DNA from: Paragonimus skrjabini miyazakii
Taxonomy: Eukaryota; Platyhelminthes; Trematoda; Plagiorchiida; Troglotrematidae
Direction: 5' to 3'
DNA: 64,000 nucleotides
Assembly: GCA_014338405.1 (NCBI GenBank)
Contig: JTDE01000244.1
Location: 70,696 to 134,695, forward strand
Part shown: piece after piece, positions 1 to 11,429 of the stretch
Position numbering within the stretch: the first letter of the stretch is position 1
Layout: each line of letters begins with the position of its first letter
Translations under genes and position numbers: made by a program
The notes under the pieces: model-generated
Databases searched by the model: none
What the model was told of the DNA's origin: nothing
Seen by the model: the letters and a program-made list of their open reading frames with translations, nothing else

Positions 1-1345
1 TTCTTAACTGAAAGATAACGGAGATATTCACGTTCTACCGATTACACGCAGCCTTCTTCACACCTATAGAAATTCTTGTCTGCGCCGACTCAACTACAGA
101 TGTTCCTTCAGTAACTGAATTAGAATCTGGAACAGACTCAGAAAGGGGATTTTCAATCTCCGAAGATTCAACAGACAACAAAAGAGAAACCCTTAAAATT
201 TTCGTGTACTACAGACCGATAACAGACAGGTCAGAAATAATAACAAACATTGAACAAGTATAAATAATGGACTGTGCATCTGTGAGTGTTCACATTTGTC
301 AAGGATAGATAAACAGGTCCAGTAATACCCTTAAAATACATATTGACAGGTTTCAAAATAACCGAAGGTTCCAGCCGTCGCATGCAAGCAACAGAAATAA
401 AAGATTAAACACTACCAGTGCCAGCAATGAAAAATGTTTTGGACCACCGTTAACAATAGAGGATTGCACTATGTGATAAGTGGAACCACGAGAATCAGTA
501 GAATTCACATTAAGAGCAGTGGACTGTAAGTCAGATACAACACTTTGTTCATCTGAAGAAGTCTGGACGAAACACGTTTTCGAACAACGACGGACGGCTT
601 GAATGTGACCGATCTCACCACATTCATGGCATTTGGAGCTGCGAAATGGACACGTAAGTCAAGAATGTTCATGACCATGTGACTTACAGTTATCAAAATA
701 TTGGACAGAAGTTGGAGTAAAATGAAGTGGTTTAACTGCCGTACTTCCCTGACAGTTCACCTTTTCAAAGTGCCGCTGCTATTGGTTTGCCTGCTTCTCA
801 GCACTGCTTGTTTAAGTCTTCATCTACCTCGTCTTATATATGCTAAAATTGTTCACAGACAGCTCTAGCCGATTGGAACGAAGCTTCCTGCAGCAGCAAC
901 AAATTTTGTTGAAGGCTTGGGAAATTACTTCCCGCAGTCAATCGATCCTTTAGCCTACTTTGAAGTTGACCATCGAAATTATACTTTGCTGCTTGAGTTT
1001 GAAGGTTGGACGGACGCACTTCTTGGATTTCTTTTCTGATTAAAGTATGATAATGCGCTCTTTCCGCAGCTTCGAAGTTTATGGGCTGAACGTGCCTCAG
1101 TAACAGATGTTTCGAAGAATCGTACGGAAGAGAAAGAAGCGAATCGGGAAACTCCAGGATTTTAATCAGCGCATATGCATCTTTGGTAATGACCATGGGA
1201 AAATGCTGTTTTTTTCTCCTCTCTCATAGCACTACGAGTAATGTACCAAATTTCGAAGCGTTCCAGGTAATCTTCCATTTCCCGTGAACTTGAGCGGACT
1301 TTGAGAGTTTCGTATTGCAAACATTCATCGTGAGAAATATACCGA
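1..1345 (-). pseudogene. Ty3/Gypsy gag-protease remnant
   Basis: Read on the minus strand, the gag core is open from 1196 to 843 with the block FEAAERAHYHTLIRKEIQ followed by LQTQAAKYNF and SFQSARAVCEQF, a pattern typical of flatworm Gypsy gag proteins. Further upstream gag, around 1225-1290, reads DYLERFEIWYITR. At about 610-650 lies a zinc knuckle, KCHECGEIGHIQAV, in which the last cysteine position is arginine. At about 360-440 a retroviral-type protease reads FIAGTGSV followed after one stop by ACMRRLEPSVILKPVNM. The catalytic DTG triad has become GTG, so the protease would be dead. Several frameshifts and stops separate the pieces. The element runs off the left edge of the window, so its reverse transcriptase, if present, is outside. 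Family assignment is from motifs; the exact lineage is not determined. Confidence 0.8.
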
Positions 1346-1350
1346 CCACG

Positions 1351-1490
1351 ACGCCAATTGAGACAATTTGGAATGCGTAGTGGTCATAACTTTTGTTGAA
1401 AACTTAGGGAATTACATCTCACAAGCAGTGGGTCTCTTAGCTGAATCCGAAGTTGACCAACAAAATTATACTTCGCAACTAGTTATAATA
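1351..1490 (-). repeat. Second, diverged copy of a gag segment
   Basis: The bases at about 1351-1490 align without large gaps to 872-1000 inside the neighbouring gag remnant: both read ttttgttgaa, then a glycine-rich stretch, then tgaagttgacca and aattatactt. The orientation is the same. It is more decayed than the first copy and shows no usable minus-strand reading frame. It is either a partial tandem duplication or the end of another Gypsy copy. Confidence 0.6.
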
Positions 1491-3790
1491 ATATTAGCAA
1501 TAATGATGATATACTTCTCAACCCATCCGTCAGTAGCACGCTCAGAAGAACGTGATCAATATACACGCTGTAAGGTAACGCATATAAATGCACACCATAA
1601 GCATGATTATTGGTTGTACAACACATCAGTTTCATGAAGAAGGCATCATGATAGTTATAATTCGGGTGAAAAATTCCAGTTTGCGAAGAAGCATTTGAAA
1701 CTCAGACTTCTAAAAGACAGTTCTTATGATCTCTGAGATTCGGTGAAAAAACCAGATAGTTACATCAATTTACACTTTACAGGGTGACCCCCCATCTAAT
1801 AATCAAGGTCATGCCAGAAGGGTGTGACTTAAGGATGAAATAAAGAAAGGTCAAAGGGTTCCACCATTAGTTGATGTAAAAAGCCTTCGAAAAATGCGCA
1901 GAAAGTGCTGTCGGGGCGAGGGAAGACAGGAAAGTACGGGCCTTTGCGGAAAAACGGTTGGACATCTGCACAGGACTTGGTTAATTAAACAGAATTAACG
2001 GAATTTTGCAAATCTTTCCAATCGGCTAACCAGTACGAGCTTTTGAGTGTCCGGACTTTGTGAAATGTTCCCTCGTGTTATATATATTTGTGGAATCAAG
2101 AACAAGATGCAGACTTACGTGATCGATGGGAGAATATACATTGATCATGCCAATCATAATATGTAAAGTAATGACAAAGCCGTTCATATAAGAGTAATAA
2201 CTCTGTGTTAGTTGACAGATTGTGTGACATAAAGAGGTTGAGTATTTTTTGTATTTCCAAACAGTTTCAGCGTGTCAAGATATTGCTTAGTGATAGATAG
2301 TCACACACAGCTGGTTAGCATTACGTATGAAGTAACAGCGTGCCAGGAGGATTGGGTCATTACACACGGGCATATATTTGTTGACACCCATGTGTGTTGA
2401 CTATAGACATTTTTTCCGGTTCGAGAGCATGTTTTACATACAACTATACATAAGATCTATCCTGCTTTAGCGGCAAAACTGATAGTTTTAATCAATTTGA
2501 AGGGTACGTGACGTAACATCACGCGGTACAGAGGGTTTCCCTTCAGATAGTATTAGGTTCTTTAACATATTTTGCTGTTTCTTCAATGGTACGGTATTCT
2601 TTGATCAACTCTTGCCTTGACTTCCGTGGCCGTTATTGGTCCACGTGGTGTTTGAAAGCGGCTACGTCGTGAGAGTTCTATAACGAAGGGCGGTCTACTG
2701 ATTAGGACAACATCAAAGGAAAATGAGCGGATGGTTACAGCTTGAAAATATGAGTGATATTCTGAGCTACTTGTGCGTCAACCTCTTGGATGACACTCGA
2801 ACTACACTGACACTACGTCCAGGCCGCCTGGAAAAAGTTGAAGCTGGATCTTTGTAAAAAGAAGTCAGAATAGCTGTTGTTTACAAATGCAAGATCATTT
2901 TGGTTGTTGCTTGACACAATTAAAAAGTTTGCTGGATACTTGGTGGCTTGTTCCGCGAAATATTCGAAATAAAAACGAGCCCCCTTGCTATATGCCAAAA
3001 ATTCTAGCTGCGGCTTCCGTTATTCCGGCACAACAGCCAGGAAATTACCGCAACTGAGCCGGTTTGCCCGATCCAGCGTGTCACACACGACAATCTCTTT
3101 CAACCCCATCACAAAGGGTGCATAAATGTACGTGGAAGTCCAGAGGGCTCCGATGTAACCCAGGACCCTGATTAATGGTCTTCTGTCAGCGGAAGTCTGG
3201 GACCAATAGCAGTAACGACTAATGTATCCCTTCTACCCAGATCGCGCACTTGTCTATATCTAAAGTGTCTGAATTTCTGAGTCATCGTAGTTGAAGAGGC
3301 GATGGCTATATATACACTGGACTTATGACACACACGTCGACAGCGCACAAGGAGACAGTCCATTGGGAAACTAAGTCTCGTAAATGCACCCGATGTTGAA
3401 GTCATTTGAAACACTGACATCTCCGCTAGCCGATTAAATAACCATCAGCAGCCGGTTTCGTAGATACCGGTAACCCAAGTAATTCTAACAATGGCTTCAT
3501 CATCAATCACGTAACCAGTTTTAATCCGTCACCTAATATCGATTGGTCCCAGACAGCAAACTCATGGATGTGTTCGTTTACAAGTGCCAGGGATCTGCGA
3601 GAAAAACTGTTAAATTTGTGTGGTTTCTCTGACGAGTGTTTTCTGCAGTTAGATGCTGTGACTGGGTCGTGGGTGTCGCCATACCTCTGGAGTAGTAAGT
3701 TTTCATGCACAGACTCGGCATCTTCCGCCGTGGTAAGGAAAAGGTCGGGATGGCGGAGTGGTCGTAACGACAAACTCACCCAACACAGAT
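1491..3790. other. Unassigned degenerate sequence
   Basis: No gene recognised. Short open stretches exist on minus (2813-2998, 3172-3420, 3507-3779), none with a known motif or convincing splice sites. Composition is like the transposon-rich flanks, so this is probably old transposon debris. Confidence 0.5.
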
Positions 3791-6317
3791 CTACCTAATT
3801 CCATTTGATATTTCTTTAGAACCGACGGTGTTATAGCGTGCACAATACGTGACATCTATCACCTTCTGGATGCCACGTCATTTAACAATGAAATGTTTAT
3901 TTTAGCCCTGAAGTTTATCAGTATGAAGAATTTCTCATATGTTCTGGTTACGAAAGTTTCCGAATTTATTACACAGAATTTCAACTTCTGTTGGTATCTG
4001 GCAAACCCGACTCCATGGATGTCAGATCTTTCAGTGTAACCTTAGACCTAGGTACGACTAAAATTATACAGACTCTGACGAAATGGTGTCCAGGCACCAT
4101 GTCATCCTGAGTAGATTTTAAACTATCAGATGAAATTTTGATGGTAGAAAGTGAATTGAATCGCTCTGCTGAGATTAAGCGACCACTTCTTTCGATTGAC
4201 TGATTTTACTTGCACTATGGCGTGGCTAGAAAAAACCCAAAGGCGCCATTACGCATTTTCCTCCGCAAATATCCCATTCTTGAAAAGACCCTTAGTAAAA
4301 CAGGTTTGGTGTCGGACCCACGAATAACCGTGGATGACCACTGGACAACATTCTGGACCATCGGTCACCAAGCCATCTGGCGATATTTGCATCTAAGGTC
4401 AGCCAAATCAAAGAGCGAGCTATCGGTAATCTCTCAGTTACCAGATGCAACGCATGGGATTTTCTCCGGTATAAATAAGCTCAAAGTGCTCATCTGTTAT
4501 GCACGGCGTTACGCAACTGATACAATGCCGTATTCAGATATGACCACGATATTCACCAGAGGGATCTTTAAGAAAGGTCGAAATTGAACTCATGAGCGTT
4601 CTAGGCATACTTTACCGGTGATATCTAAACTTAAACCAGATGTGCGCTTTGTTGAGAACTCTGGATGAACTGCCAAGGCAACTGTTTGGGCAGCTGAAAG
4701 TATTGTATCAGAATTTGATGCTGTGTACAGCACCCATCTCACGTTTCACTACAACACACATGTGAGTCCCCACTAAATTACGCCGGTATTCTTGTGAACA
4801 TCAAGTTGTCTCACGCCCCTATCATCAAGAGACTCAGGGGTCCAAAGACACATAGGTCATTTGGTTCGAAGAATATATCATCCAGTTTCCCCAAGGAATA
4901 CGCGGAATCTTCAGTGGCTCCGTTGTGCGCGTTCACAACATACCCACTGATGACAAATGACGCACGGCAAAATAGTGGATTCTGGAAGTGGTGTGCATAT
5001 AATCTACCTAAGTTTCTCAATGGAATTTGACTAGGAAAAGCACAATGTGTTGCTAATCAAGGTGTAGGCTTGCGGTATGTGAAGCCAACTGTTTGTTTGA
5101 CTAAAAAAAACAGCCTATCGGAGGGGACATTTAGTTTGAAGGTCCACAGAAGGTACTGTCCCAAACATCCGGCCTCAGTCCTTCAATCATGCGATACCCT
5201 TATTCCTCACACCAATTAATGGTGCCACTGCCATTATGCAGTGAAGTGTCTGAGTTATACAAATGACAAAAGATTTGGGTACCCGCGCAGACATCAAAGG
5301 ATAAGGAAAATAGTACAGGTCGATCTGGATAAATTATATATCTGGGCGGTAGAACGCCACAGGTCATTTGATGTAAACAAGTGTACTGTCCCTCGTGCCC
5401 ACTGAAGTATCGATTGCATTTACTGCACCTCAGAAGTTTGCCTTGGGTCCATCTCTTAACCACGCCATCTAGGTAATTATAGTCAAGAAAACCTGAGTGT
5501 TTCTAAGGACACCGTATTACTGGCACGTAAAGCCAACGAAGATACGCGCCCAGTTATTGGTAAATAAAAATCACACAAATCCTATCCACTCTTCTAGATT
5601 ATTCTGTATCTTAGTCAGGTCCCATCTGGAATTAAACGTGCCAAGCTATTCATGTTTCTAGATGAGACCCAACTTCCTTAATCACGATATCAGGCCAACT
5701 GAAGACGTTTGGAGGCTCAGTAATGATTCCTAAAAATGAGAATCTCATAGGGTTTCCGCAGTCGTGATTCCAACGAACGACGCCCAAAACGGAGATGCAA
5801 GTGCCTGAGGCACTGAAGCTACTCGAAAACTGTCTTCCGAGGTACCTGCTCACAAACCCACCAAAAGGTCCCGCGGAATATTTTTTCCCCCAAGAATTCG
5901 GAACAAAAGGAGCTTATTGAGGTCGACTGCCATGGTCCAAGAATAACTTCCCTGGCTAGCCTTGCTCGGTAGTTTTATCACTAGCCCCATGATATCGAGC
6001 AAATTGCCCCCTTTCTAACCGCACTCTTGGCAGACGAGAAAGTTCAATTTTCCGTGGGTGGATGCTTTTGAACACCCCTTGAAAACGAGTGATTCAGTAG
6101 GGACACAGGGATTGCAAATTGCGACAACATGAACGCTGGTCAAGCATTCTGTGCGGTCGTCAACATATACACGAGAAATGATGTCGCGCTTGCGGTTGCA
6201 AAGGAAGGCCATTCAGAACAACGTGACAGAACATGCCGGGTGCAATCCCATAACCCTTCTGAACTATAGACATTATTTCTCATTCTCCTTTCCTTTTTCT
6301 CGCGGAAGCAAATGAGG
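3791..6317. other. Unassigned mosaic upstream of the CR1 LINE
   Basis: The longest frame is 4210-4587 on plus (125 codons), which I do not recognise. It holds no zinc finger, reverse transcriptase or integrase motif. Frames at 4794-5030 (+) and 5200-5463 (-) are also unrecognised; the latter has a CSKCNRYF pair of cysteines but no full zinc-finger spacing. The right end (about 5900-6317) may be the 5' part of the CR1 element that follows, because the same strand leads directly into its endonuclease. Confidence 0.4.
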
Positions 6318-6334
6318 AGTTAACTGTTAAGTGC

Positions 6335-7190
6335 ATGTATACGAACTGTCTGAGTCTGCTTAGTAAATTACCGGAGGCTGATCAGTCAATTCATGTCACT
6401 CAACCACATATGTTTGGTTTTACGAAGACCCGGTCCACAGGTTATATCAGAGGCAATGAACGGACTGTTCCCGAGTTCCTATTTCACCGAGCTGACTCCG
6501 TTCGAGGAAAGATGGGGGCTCCGCGATTTTCCTTCGGCAGCATCTTTCGACACCCACGATTATCGGTGAATTTCAGTTCACTGATAAATGCGAAGCCTTA
6601 TGGCTTCGACCAGCAATGCGCAGCCAAGACTCACTACTAGTAGGGGGTACTTATCGTCCCCGTTCATCAGACATCTTTGGCGGTGATGCTCTTCTGGTGA
6701 ACCGAAGAACGTCATAAAACAACAAAGTTTTACTCTTTCACTTGATGTAGGGATGTCTGATGTACGCAAGCTAAACCGGGTATCAGTTTCCAACCAGGGT
6801 TGTGAAAACGGATTATCCACTTTCTTATGGATGTTGATACGATGGAGAGCGTGGATGCAGCACGTCAACACCCTAACGCGGCACCTTCCCAGTCAAATTG
6901 CTTGTATACTGTACCTAGTCATCACCAATGACAGCCATCTGGTAAGCGGAGTAAGTACCAAGCCGCCACTTGGGCACAGTGACCACTGCCTGGTCGTCTT
7001 TGATTTAATCTGTTACTGGTTACGAAGTCCAGGTGAAAAGTCCATAGTTCGAAATTCCAACCAGGCTACTTTTAGTGGTCTGAGAAACTATCTAGAATCA
7101 CTCCCTCTTGAATATGGTTCTCTGAACCAGAGCTATCGTGCATTTCAAAACACAATCCAGAAGGTGGACCATTCATTCGTACCATAAAAC
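6335..7190 (+). pseudogene. CR1 endonuclease domain
   Basis: The domain opens with MYTNCLSLLSKLPE, the typical N-terminal start of CR1 endonucleases, and continues FHRADSVRGKMG. After a frame change it reads SLLVGGTYRPRSSD, then LVITNDSHLVSGV and LGHSDHCLVVFD. The SDH motif in that last block carries the catalytic aspartate-histidine pair of the endonuclease/exonuclease/phosphatase fold. It ends with FQNTIQKVDHSFVP, the usual exit into the linker. Stops near 6640 and frame changes around 6640-6760 break it. It would have nicked target DNA to prime reverse transcription. Confidence 0.8.
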
Positions 7191-8975
7191 TTGTGCACTT
7201 TCTCTTGTCGCTTGCCTCTTCCGTGCGGAATACATCGTCTGGTTTGATGAGCGTTCCAATTCTCCACGCATTAGCTTACAGGAAAGCAAAAGGACCTCAC
7301 TGTCTTTTACACTGTTCGGAATAAGTGTAGGCAGAAAATCCGTGAACACGCTAAGTTTGTACAAGGAGAGATCCTTTGAAATGCTTTCGCGAACAAGGCT
7401 TCTTACTTAGGCTTTTGTGTCGACTGGAAAGGATGAAGCTATCACCTCCTTCGGTGCGATTTCCCGACGAGTAGAGTTCTTCAGATCCCCTAGTTGTGGC
7501 CGTTGTTCAAAGGGTATTTTTCAGCAATTCATAGCGTCGTACTGCCTAGGTGGTACTTCAGTCTACTCCTGTGCATCTCTCCTCACCCCCTTCTCGCCGG
7601 TGAGTCTTTTGTAATAGATTCTGATTACCTACTTCACGGGGTTAACTGATATATTACGATGGGTTTTGACATTATTCACTACCTGGTCTTCAAATAATCA
7701 GGTGCTAGTCCAGCAGAAACGTTTTCGAAAGGTGTATGTACGGACACTTTAGTCTGGTATTCTCCCTAGTGAATGGAAACAAGCTTCGATTTCGCCTATC
7801 TTCTTTACGCATTTTCGGCATCCCGTTAGCTGTCAGTGGATCAGCGTAACTAGGCGTTACTGCAAGTTAATGAAGCACTTTTTCACGTGCGTGGATTCCT
7901 TTCTAACCGGTCCTGTACAGCACATGTACTCGTTTTACTGGATAGTCTGGCGGACGCCAAAGACAATGACCTCAGCTCAGATGCTATCTTCTTCGATATC
8001 GTCAAAGCTTTTGGCTAAGGCCAACGTGGCTTTCTTAGACACAACCTGCATACCTATGGTATCCATGGAGAGGTACTTAGCTGAGTTGTCTCCTTTCTGG
8101 ATAACAAAACTTCTGGCATATAAACCGGATCAGACTTCTGCCGCTCTCTCCGAATTTGCGAGAGTTCCTCGGGGATCAATATTGAGACCTCTGTTGTTTC
8201 TCATTTACATCAGTGACCTTCCGGATAGTGATTCCAGCAACGTCTTGCTATATGCTACTGACTTAAAAATTTGGAACGCCACTGATCCCAGTGCACTACA
8301 GATTGATCCCGACGAGATTAGACGCTGGTCGGACGATTGAAGCCTCCTACGGAATGACAGTAGGTGCGTACATATGTCGCTCAATGAGGACTCTGACAAT
8401 GACTTCGTGATTCATAGTACACTCGGTACAGTAGATATCATGAAAATCGATCTGAAGAAAGATCTGGGCACCTGGTTATCGTTTAACTTATCTTCCGCGC
8501 GTCGCCATGAAATGGCGTCGCAAAAAGGGCTTGCCGCTCTTAGGACGATTAAGCGCACTTTCCTTTGCATAGACAAGAGAGCGTTTCAAACGCTTTGCCG
8601 GTTCATAGAAGACCGCTTCTCGAGTATGCTAATCAGGTCGTGCATACTGGCCTGAAGAAAGACATTAGCTGTTGAGGGTGTGCAGTGTGCGGCTACCAAA
8701 CTAGTCACGGGCCTAAGCAATGTCGCGTTCGAGTCCCGGCTTGAAATTCCTAATCTATACCCATTTGAATTTTGACTATTCTGGGGTGATTTATTTCTTA
8801 CACGCTTCTTCTTTATAGTAGGTATTGTTGAGCAGTTCTTCATCACAGCGAATAATGACGGCTGGCGAGGACCTGTTGTGAGGATTTACTTTGGATGAGT
8901 TTCCAAGGTGCTTTCCTTGTCGTTGATTCAAGTTAGTCAACGTTTCATCTTTATTTGCCATTATTGTTCTTTTTT
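7190..8975 (+). pseudogene. CR1 reverse transcriptase and C-terminal region
   Basis: Recognisable blocks in order: the linker with RKSVNTLSLYKE; the motif EWKQASISPIF (about 7770); motif A as FFDIVKAFG (about 8000), which still has an aspartate; RVPRGSILRPLLFLIYISDLP (about 8160-8220), whose usual PQGS glutamine is arginine; and motif C as LLYATDLKIW, where the catalytic ADD has become ATD. The thumb reads IDLKKDLGTWLSF and LRTIKRTF, then VEGVQCAATKLVTGL. The loss of a catalytic aspartate and several frameshifts show that it is dead. It belongs to the same element as the endonuclease immediately upstream. Confidence 0.8.
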
Positions 8976-9085
8976 AAATCTTATTCATTGCGTTCATTTT
9001 ATTAAAAATGTTAGTCTTAGTATCTGAAACTATAAGTTGTGAGAATTGAACCCTCATTGGTCTTACACTTAACTCATGTTTCATT

Positions 9086-9410
9086 TCATCTCAGTGAGGG
9101 ATAAACTTGTGTGTATCGGTGGTAGCTGTGAACTTGTGTTCTGATGGTGTAGTGGACTAACCAATCAACTGATAAAAATGACCAAAAATATAGTAGTATC
9201 ACAGAAAAGTCGTAACGGTGACGGATAGGCTTAAAGGTAGACGTACAAATCAGACGGAAGATGTATCGGTAAAAATAGGAACGACTCACTGATAAGTCAA
9301 GGTCCGGTAGATTGAATAGACCACAACTAGAAAGAAAGTCGGCGCCAGAGATCAGATTCGTTGGACGACTGACAGATAACTCCACGATCGACGTGATATA
9401 AAATTTGAGT
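9086..9410 (-). pseudogene. Ty3/Gypsy protease-RT spacer fragment
   Basis: The minus strand from 9385 reads SGADFLSSCGLFNLPDLDL, matching the conserved I-G-A-D-F-L block that sits between the protease and reverse transcriptase of Gypsy elements. Nothing of the downstream reverse transcriptase follows; instead the 3' end of the CR1 LINE lies at 8975. It is thus a truncated piece, separate from the Gypsy at 10560-14105, which has its own protease and RT. Confidence 0.6.
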
Positions 9411-9567
9411 GTCGACAGATCAGTTAATATGCGGAGCTAAAATATTTCATCGCCCAACCACTTTACCGGCCCAAAAATCCGCACGAATGAAGAAGACAGA
9501 GATGATGCGCGGTGACCACCGTTTATTCGTGTTGACGATTCAATTCAAAATTGATGGTGATGGTTTC

Positions 9568-9585
9568 CAACAACAACAACAACAA
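9568..9585 (+). repeat. (CAA)6 microsatellite
   Basis: Six perfect CAA units. They give a short polyglutamine run in one plus-strand frame (9409-9627), which I do not regard as a gene. Confidence 0.9.
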
Positions 9586-9840
9586 CTGGAGGTAACAAAA
9601 CGATATATACAAAATGTACAAGAATGAATTATGAAATATAACTGTGACTTGTGAACACTACAATGGCACTGGTAGCTTAAACTCCTCAGCTTTTACCTGG
9701 TACTCCTCATACTAGCTCATGGAAGTGAAGAATCTCTTCTCATTATCGTAGAAGCACTGGGCGCCCTCAGAAGCTCACTAGTGGAAGAAACTAGACAATT
9801 TCTGGCCAAAGCCGTTCCGTCCTGGACAGTGAACTGAACT

Positions 9841-10017
9841 GAACTGAAGGGGCTTTCTAAGCTCCGTCCTCGGACCTTCCTCAGGCAGCAGTTCTTTTCT
9901 TACAGGCTTATTAACCTAAGGATCAGTCTTCCTCCTGAGGCCGTTAACTGCGCTTCTAGCCATCGTTTCAAAAATTCACTTGACTCTCATTTTCAAGAAA
10001 CTTTATTAAGCAAGTAA
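9841..10017 (+). pseudogene. LINE ORF2 C-terminal fragment
   Basis: An uninterrupted plus frame ends at the TAA at 10015-10017. It contains FLRQQFFSYRLINLRIS followed by LPPEAVNCASSHRFKNSLD, the usual last block of CR1-like LINE proteins (an FFS-R--N-WN-LP pattern, then F---LD). It differs from the copy at 8900-8960, so it comes from a second LINE. No reverse transcriptase core remains upstream, which is the normal result of 5' truncation. Confidence 0.65.
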
Positions 10018-10559
10018 TCTGACTGTTTCTGGCATCTACTGTAATCTCCAAGAGCGGTGTTACACCCTGTTTTCAATGACTGCCTTTCAAATCAACAGAC
10101 GCCCGCCTGACGCTTACCAAGAAAAACTGACTGGATCCGGGAACCTCGGGCCTCTGTCTCGAACCCATGTAACAATCGCTGAAGCGCTGAAAATAACTGA
10201 CCTTGATTGTGCGGTTGTACTCTTGGCTGGGTGCTCGCCTTCATGGCCGGCGCAGGTAATGTGTTTGTTATCTCCCTCAATTGGCACCTGATATTTTTTG
10301 AATTCCGTTCAGTTATTTCACCGCTATCTCAGCGTGGGTAATTCACGCTTCGAAAATTTGCACATACTTTTTCACATCCTCCATAACAATAAACCGACCA
10401 CGTTATGAGGGCACTCGGATCGCTCCGAATCCGTTACCCGTCCCAAAGTCTGCTGAACGGCTATTCACAAAATTCTTTCGTCCAAGAATTCAGAACGGAT
10501 ACAGTCTGTTGGGATCGCTTCTCACGAATCGCTGCACTAATTACATAAGTATTTCTATG
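10018..10559. other. Unassigned; possible tRNA-like box
   Basis: No gene seen. On minus, at about 10150-10180, the sequence gggttcgagac resembles a polymerase III B box, but no clear A box or cloverleaf could be built. The right end (10400-10559) probably holds the 3' region of the Gypsy element that follows on minus; no LTR boundary could be fixed. Confidence 0.35.
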
Positions 10560-10599
10560 GGGAATTTAGCCCATACAAAGGAATTTCGCCATGGATGAC

Positions 10600-11425
10600 T
10601 TCAAGTGGTGTGCGAAGGTGGTAGTGTCAAGATCACTTCGATCATGTAGAGCAGTACACCAGGGTGGCTAAGTGTCGTACTGTGGGCTAATTCTGCGGTC
10701 GCACAACCAACGTCTTCTGTCACAGCCGATCAAATCCAAAGCATGACAAGGAGTAAGTGATCGGTCCAACACTGGAGGTCTAGTTGGGCTTTTAAAGCGG
10801 CCTTCAGTTGACAATGGAAACGTTTGACCAGACCGTTTGCCGCCGGATAATGTATATTGGTTTTGATGGGGTCGACTCCAAGTAACCGGTTGAAGTTTCT
10901 GAACAGCGTTGATTGAAATTTTTTATCTCTGTCTGTGGTTACAGTCGTTGAAAAACCATAGTTTGAAATCTGTCCGTCCATGGACGTTCGCACAACTGTT
11001 TCGGTATTCGTGTTAGTGAGAAGTATTGCTACTAGCCATCTGGTGAACCGGTCAACACATGTTAAGATATGTTGATGACCTTTAGATTACGGCAACGGCC
11101 CCACTATGCCAACATGTACATGACTAAAACGTGCTTCAGGGTTCGCGGATGTGCCAGAGTCGGTGGTGGTATGCCATTGAATTTTGCTGCGTTGACAATC
11201 AGGGTAAGTTCTCGCCCATTCTCGTATGTCCCTATGCATATTCGGCCACACAACTAGGTCTGAAATCAGCTGAACTCGGTGGCACGAATGCTGGGATGAT
11301 ATACGGTGAAGATTGTTAAAAATGGAGCGTCTGAAGTTTATTGGCGCAAGTGGATGAGGACTAATTGCCATGGTATCATTTATGATTGTACATTCGCAGT
11401 TGGCTAGAGACGAGTTCCGAAGCAT
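10600..11425 (-). pseudogene. Gypsy integrase
   Basis: The zinc-binding N-terminal part reads RRSIFNNLHRISSQ, then VVWPNMHRDIREWARTY with PDCQRSKIQ, then FSHVHVGIVGPLP, the start of the catalytic core. The core continues at 10993-10730 with GFSTTVTTDRDKKFQSTLF and NIHYPAANGLVKRFHCQLK, containing the usual TDR(G)-x-F block and the HPAANG-hE-FHRQLK block with the second acidic residue replaced (V-K in place of V-E). A C-terminal part follows, about 10735-10610. The middle of the core, around 11000-11090, is frameshifted. It would have inserted the DNA copy into the genome; the damage makes it inactive. Confidence 0.85.
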
Positions 11426-11429
11426 GAGC

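Larger units (their letters stand above)
6318..8975 (+). mobile_element. CR1-type LINE, nearly full-length ORF2, decayed
   Basis: This is a non-LTR retrotransposon that encoded an apurinic-type endonuclease followed by a reverse transcriptase. Domains follow the normal order: endonuclease 6335-7190, linker about 7190-7770, reverse transcriptase about 7770-8340, thumb and C-terminal region 8374-8960. The homologous blocks lie in several frames, so the element is inactive. The 3' end is placed near 8975, where similarity to the usual C-terminal block fades and A/T-rich sequence begins; no clear 3' microsatellite or target duplication was found. Confidence 0.8.

Noticed and set aside
1368..1637. 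Plus-strand 89-codon frame
   Set aside because: Its left part is the antisense of the duplicated gag segment and the rest has no motif.
9409..9627. Plus frame with a polyglutamine run
   Set aside because: The run is a CAA microsatellite between decayed transposon pieces; no motif or splice signal supports a gene.
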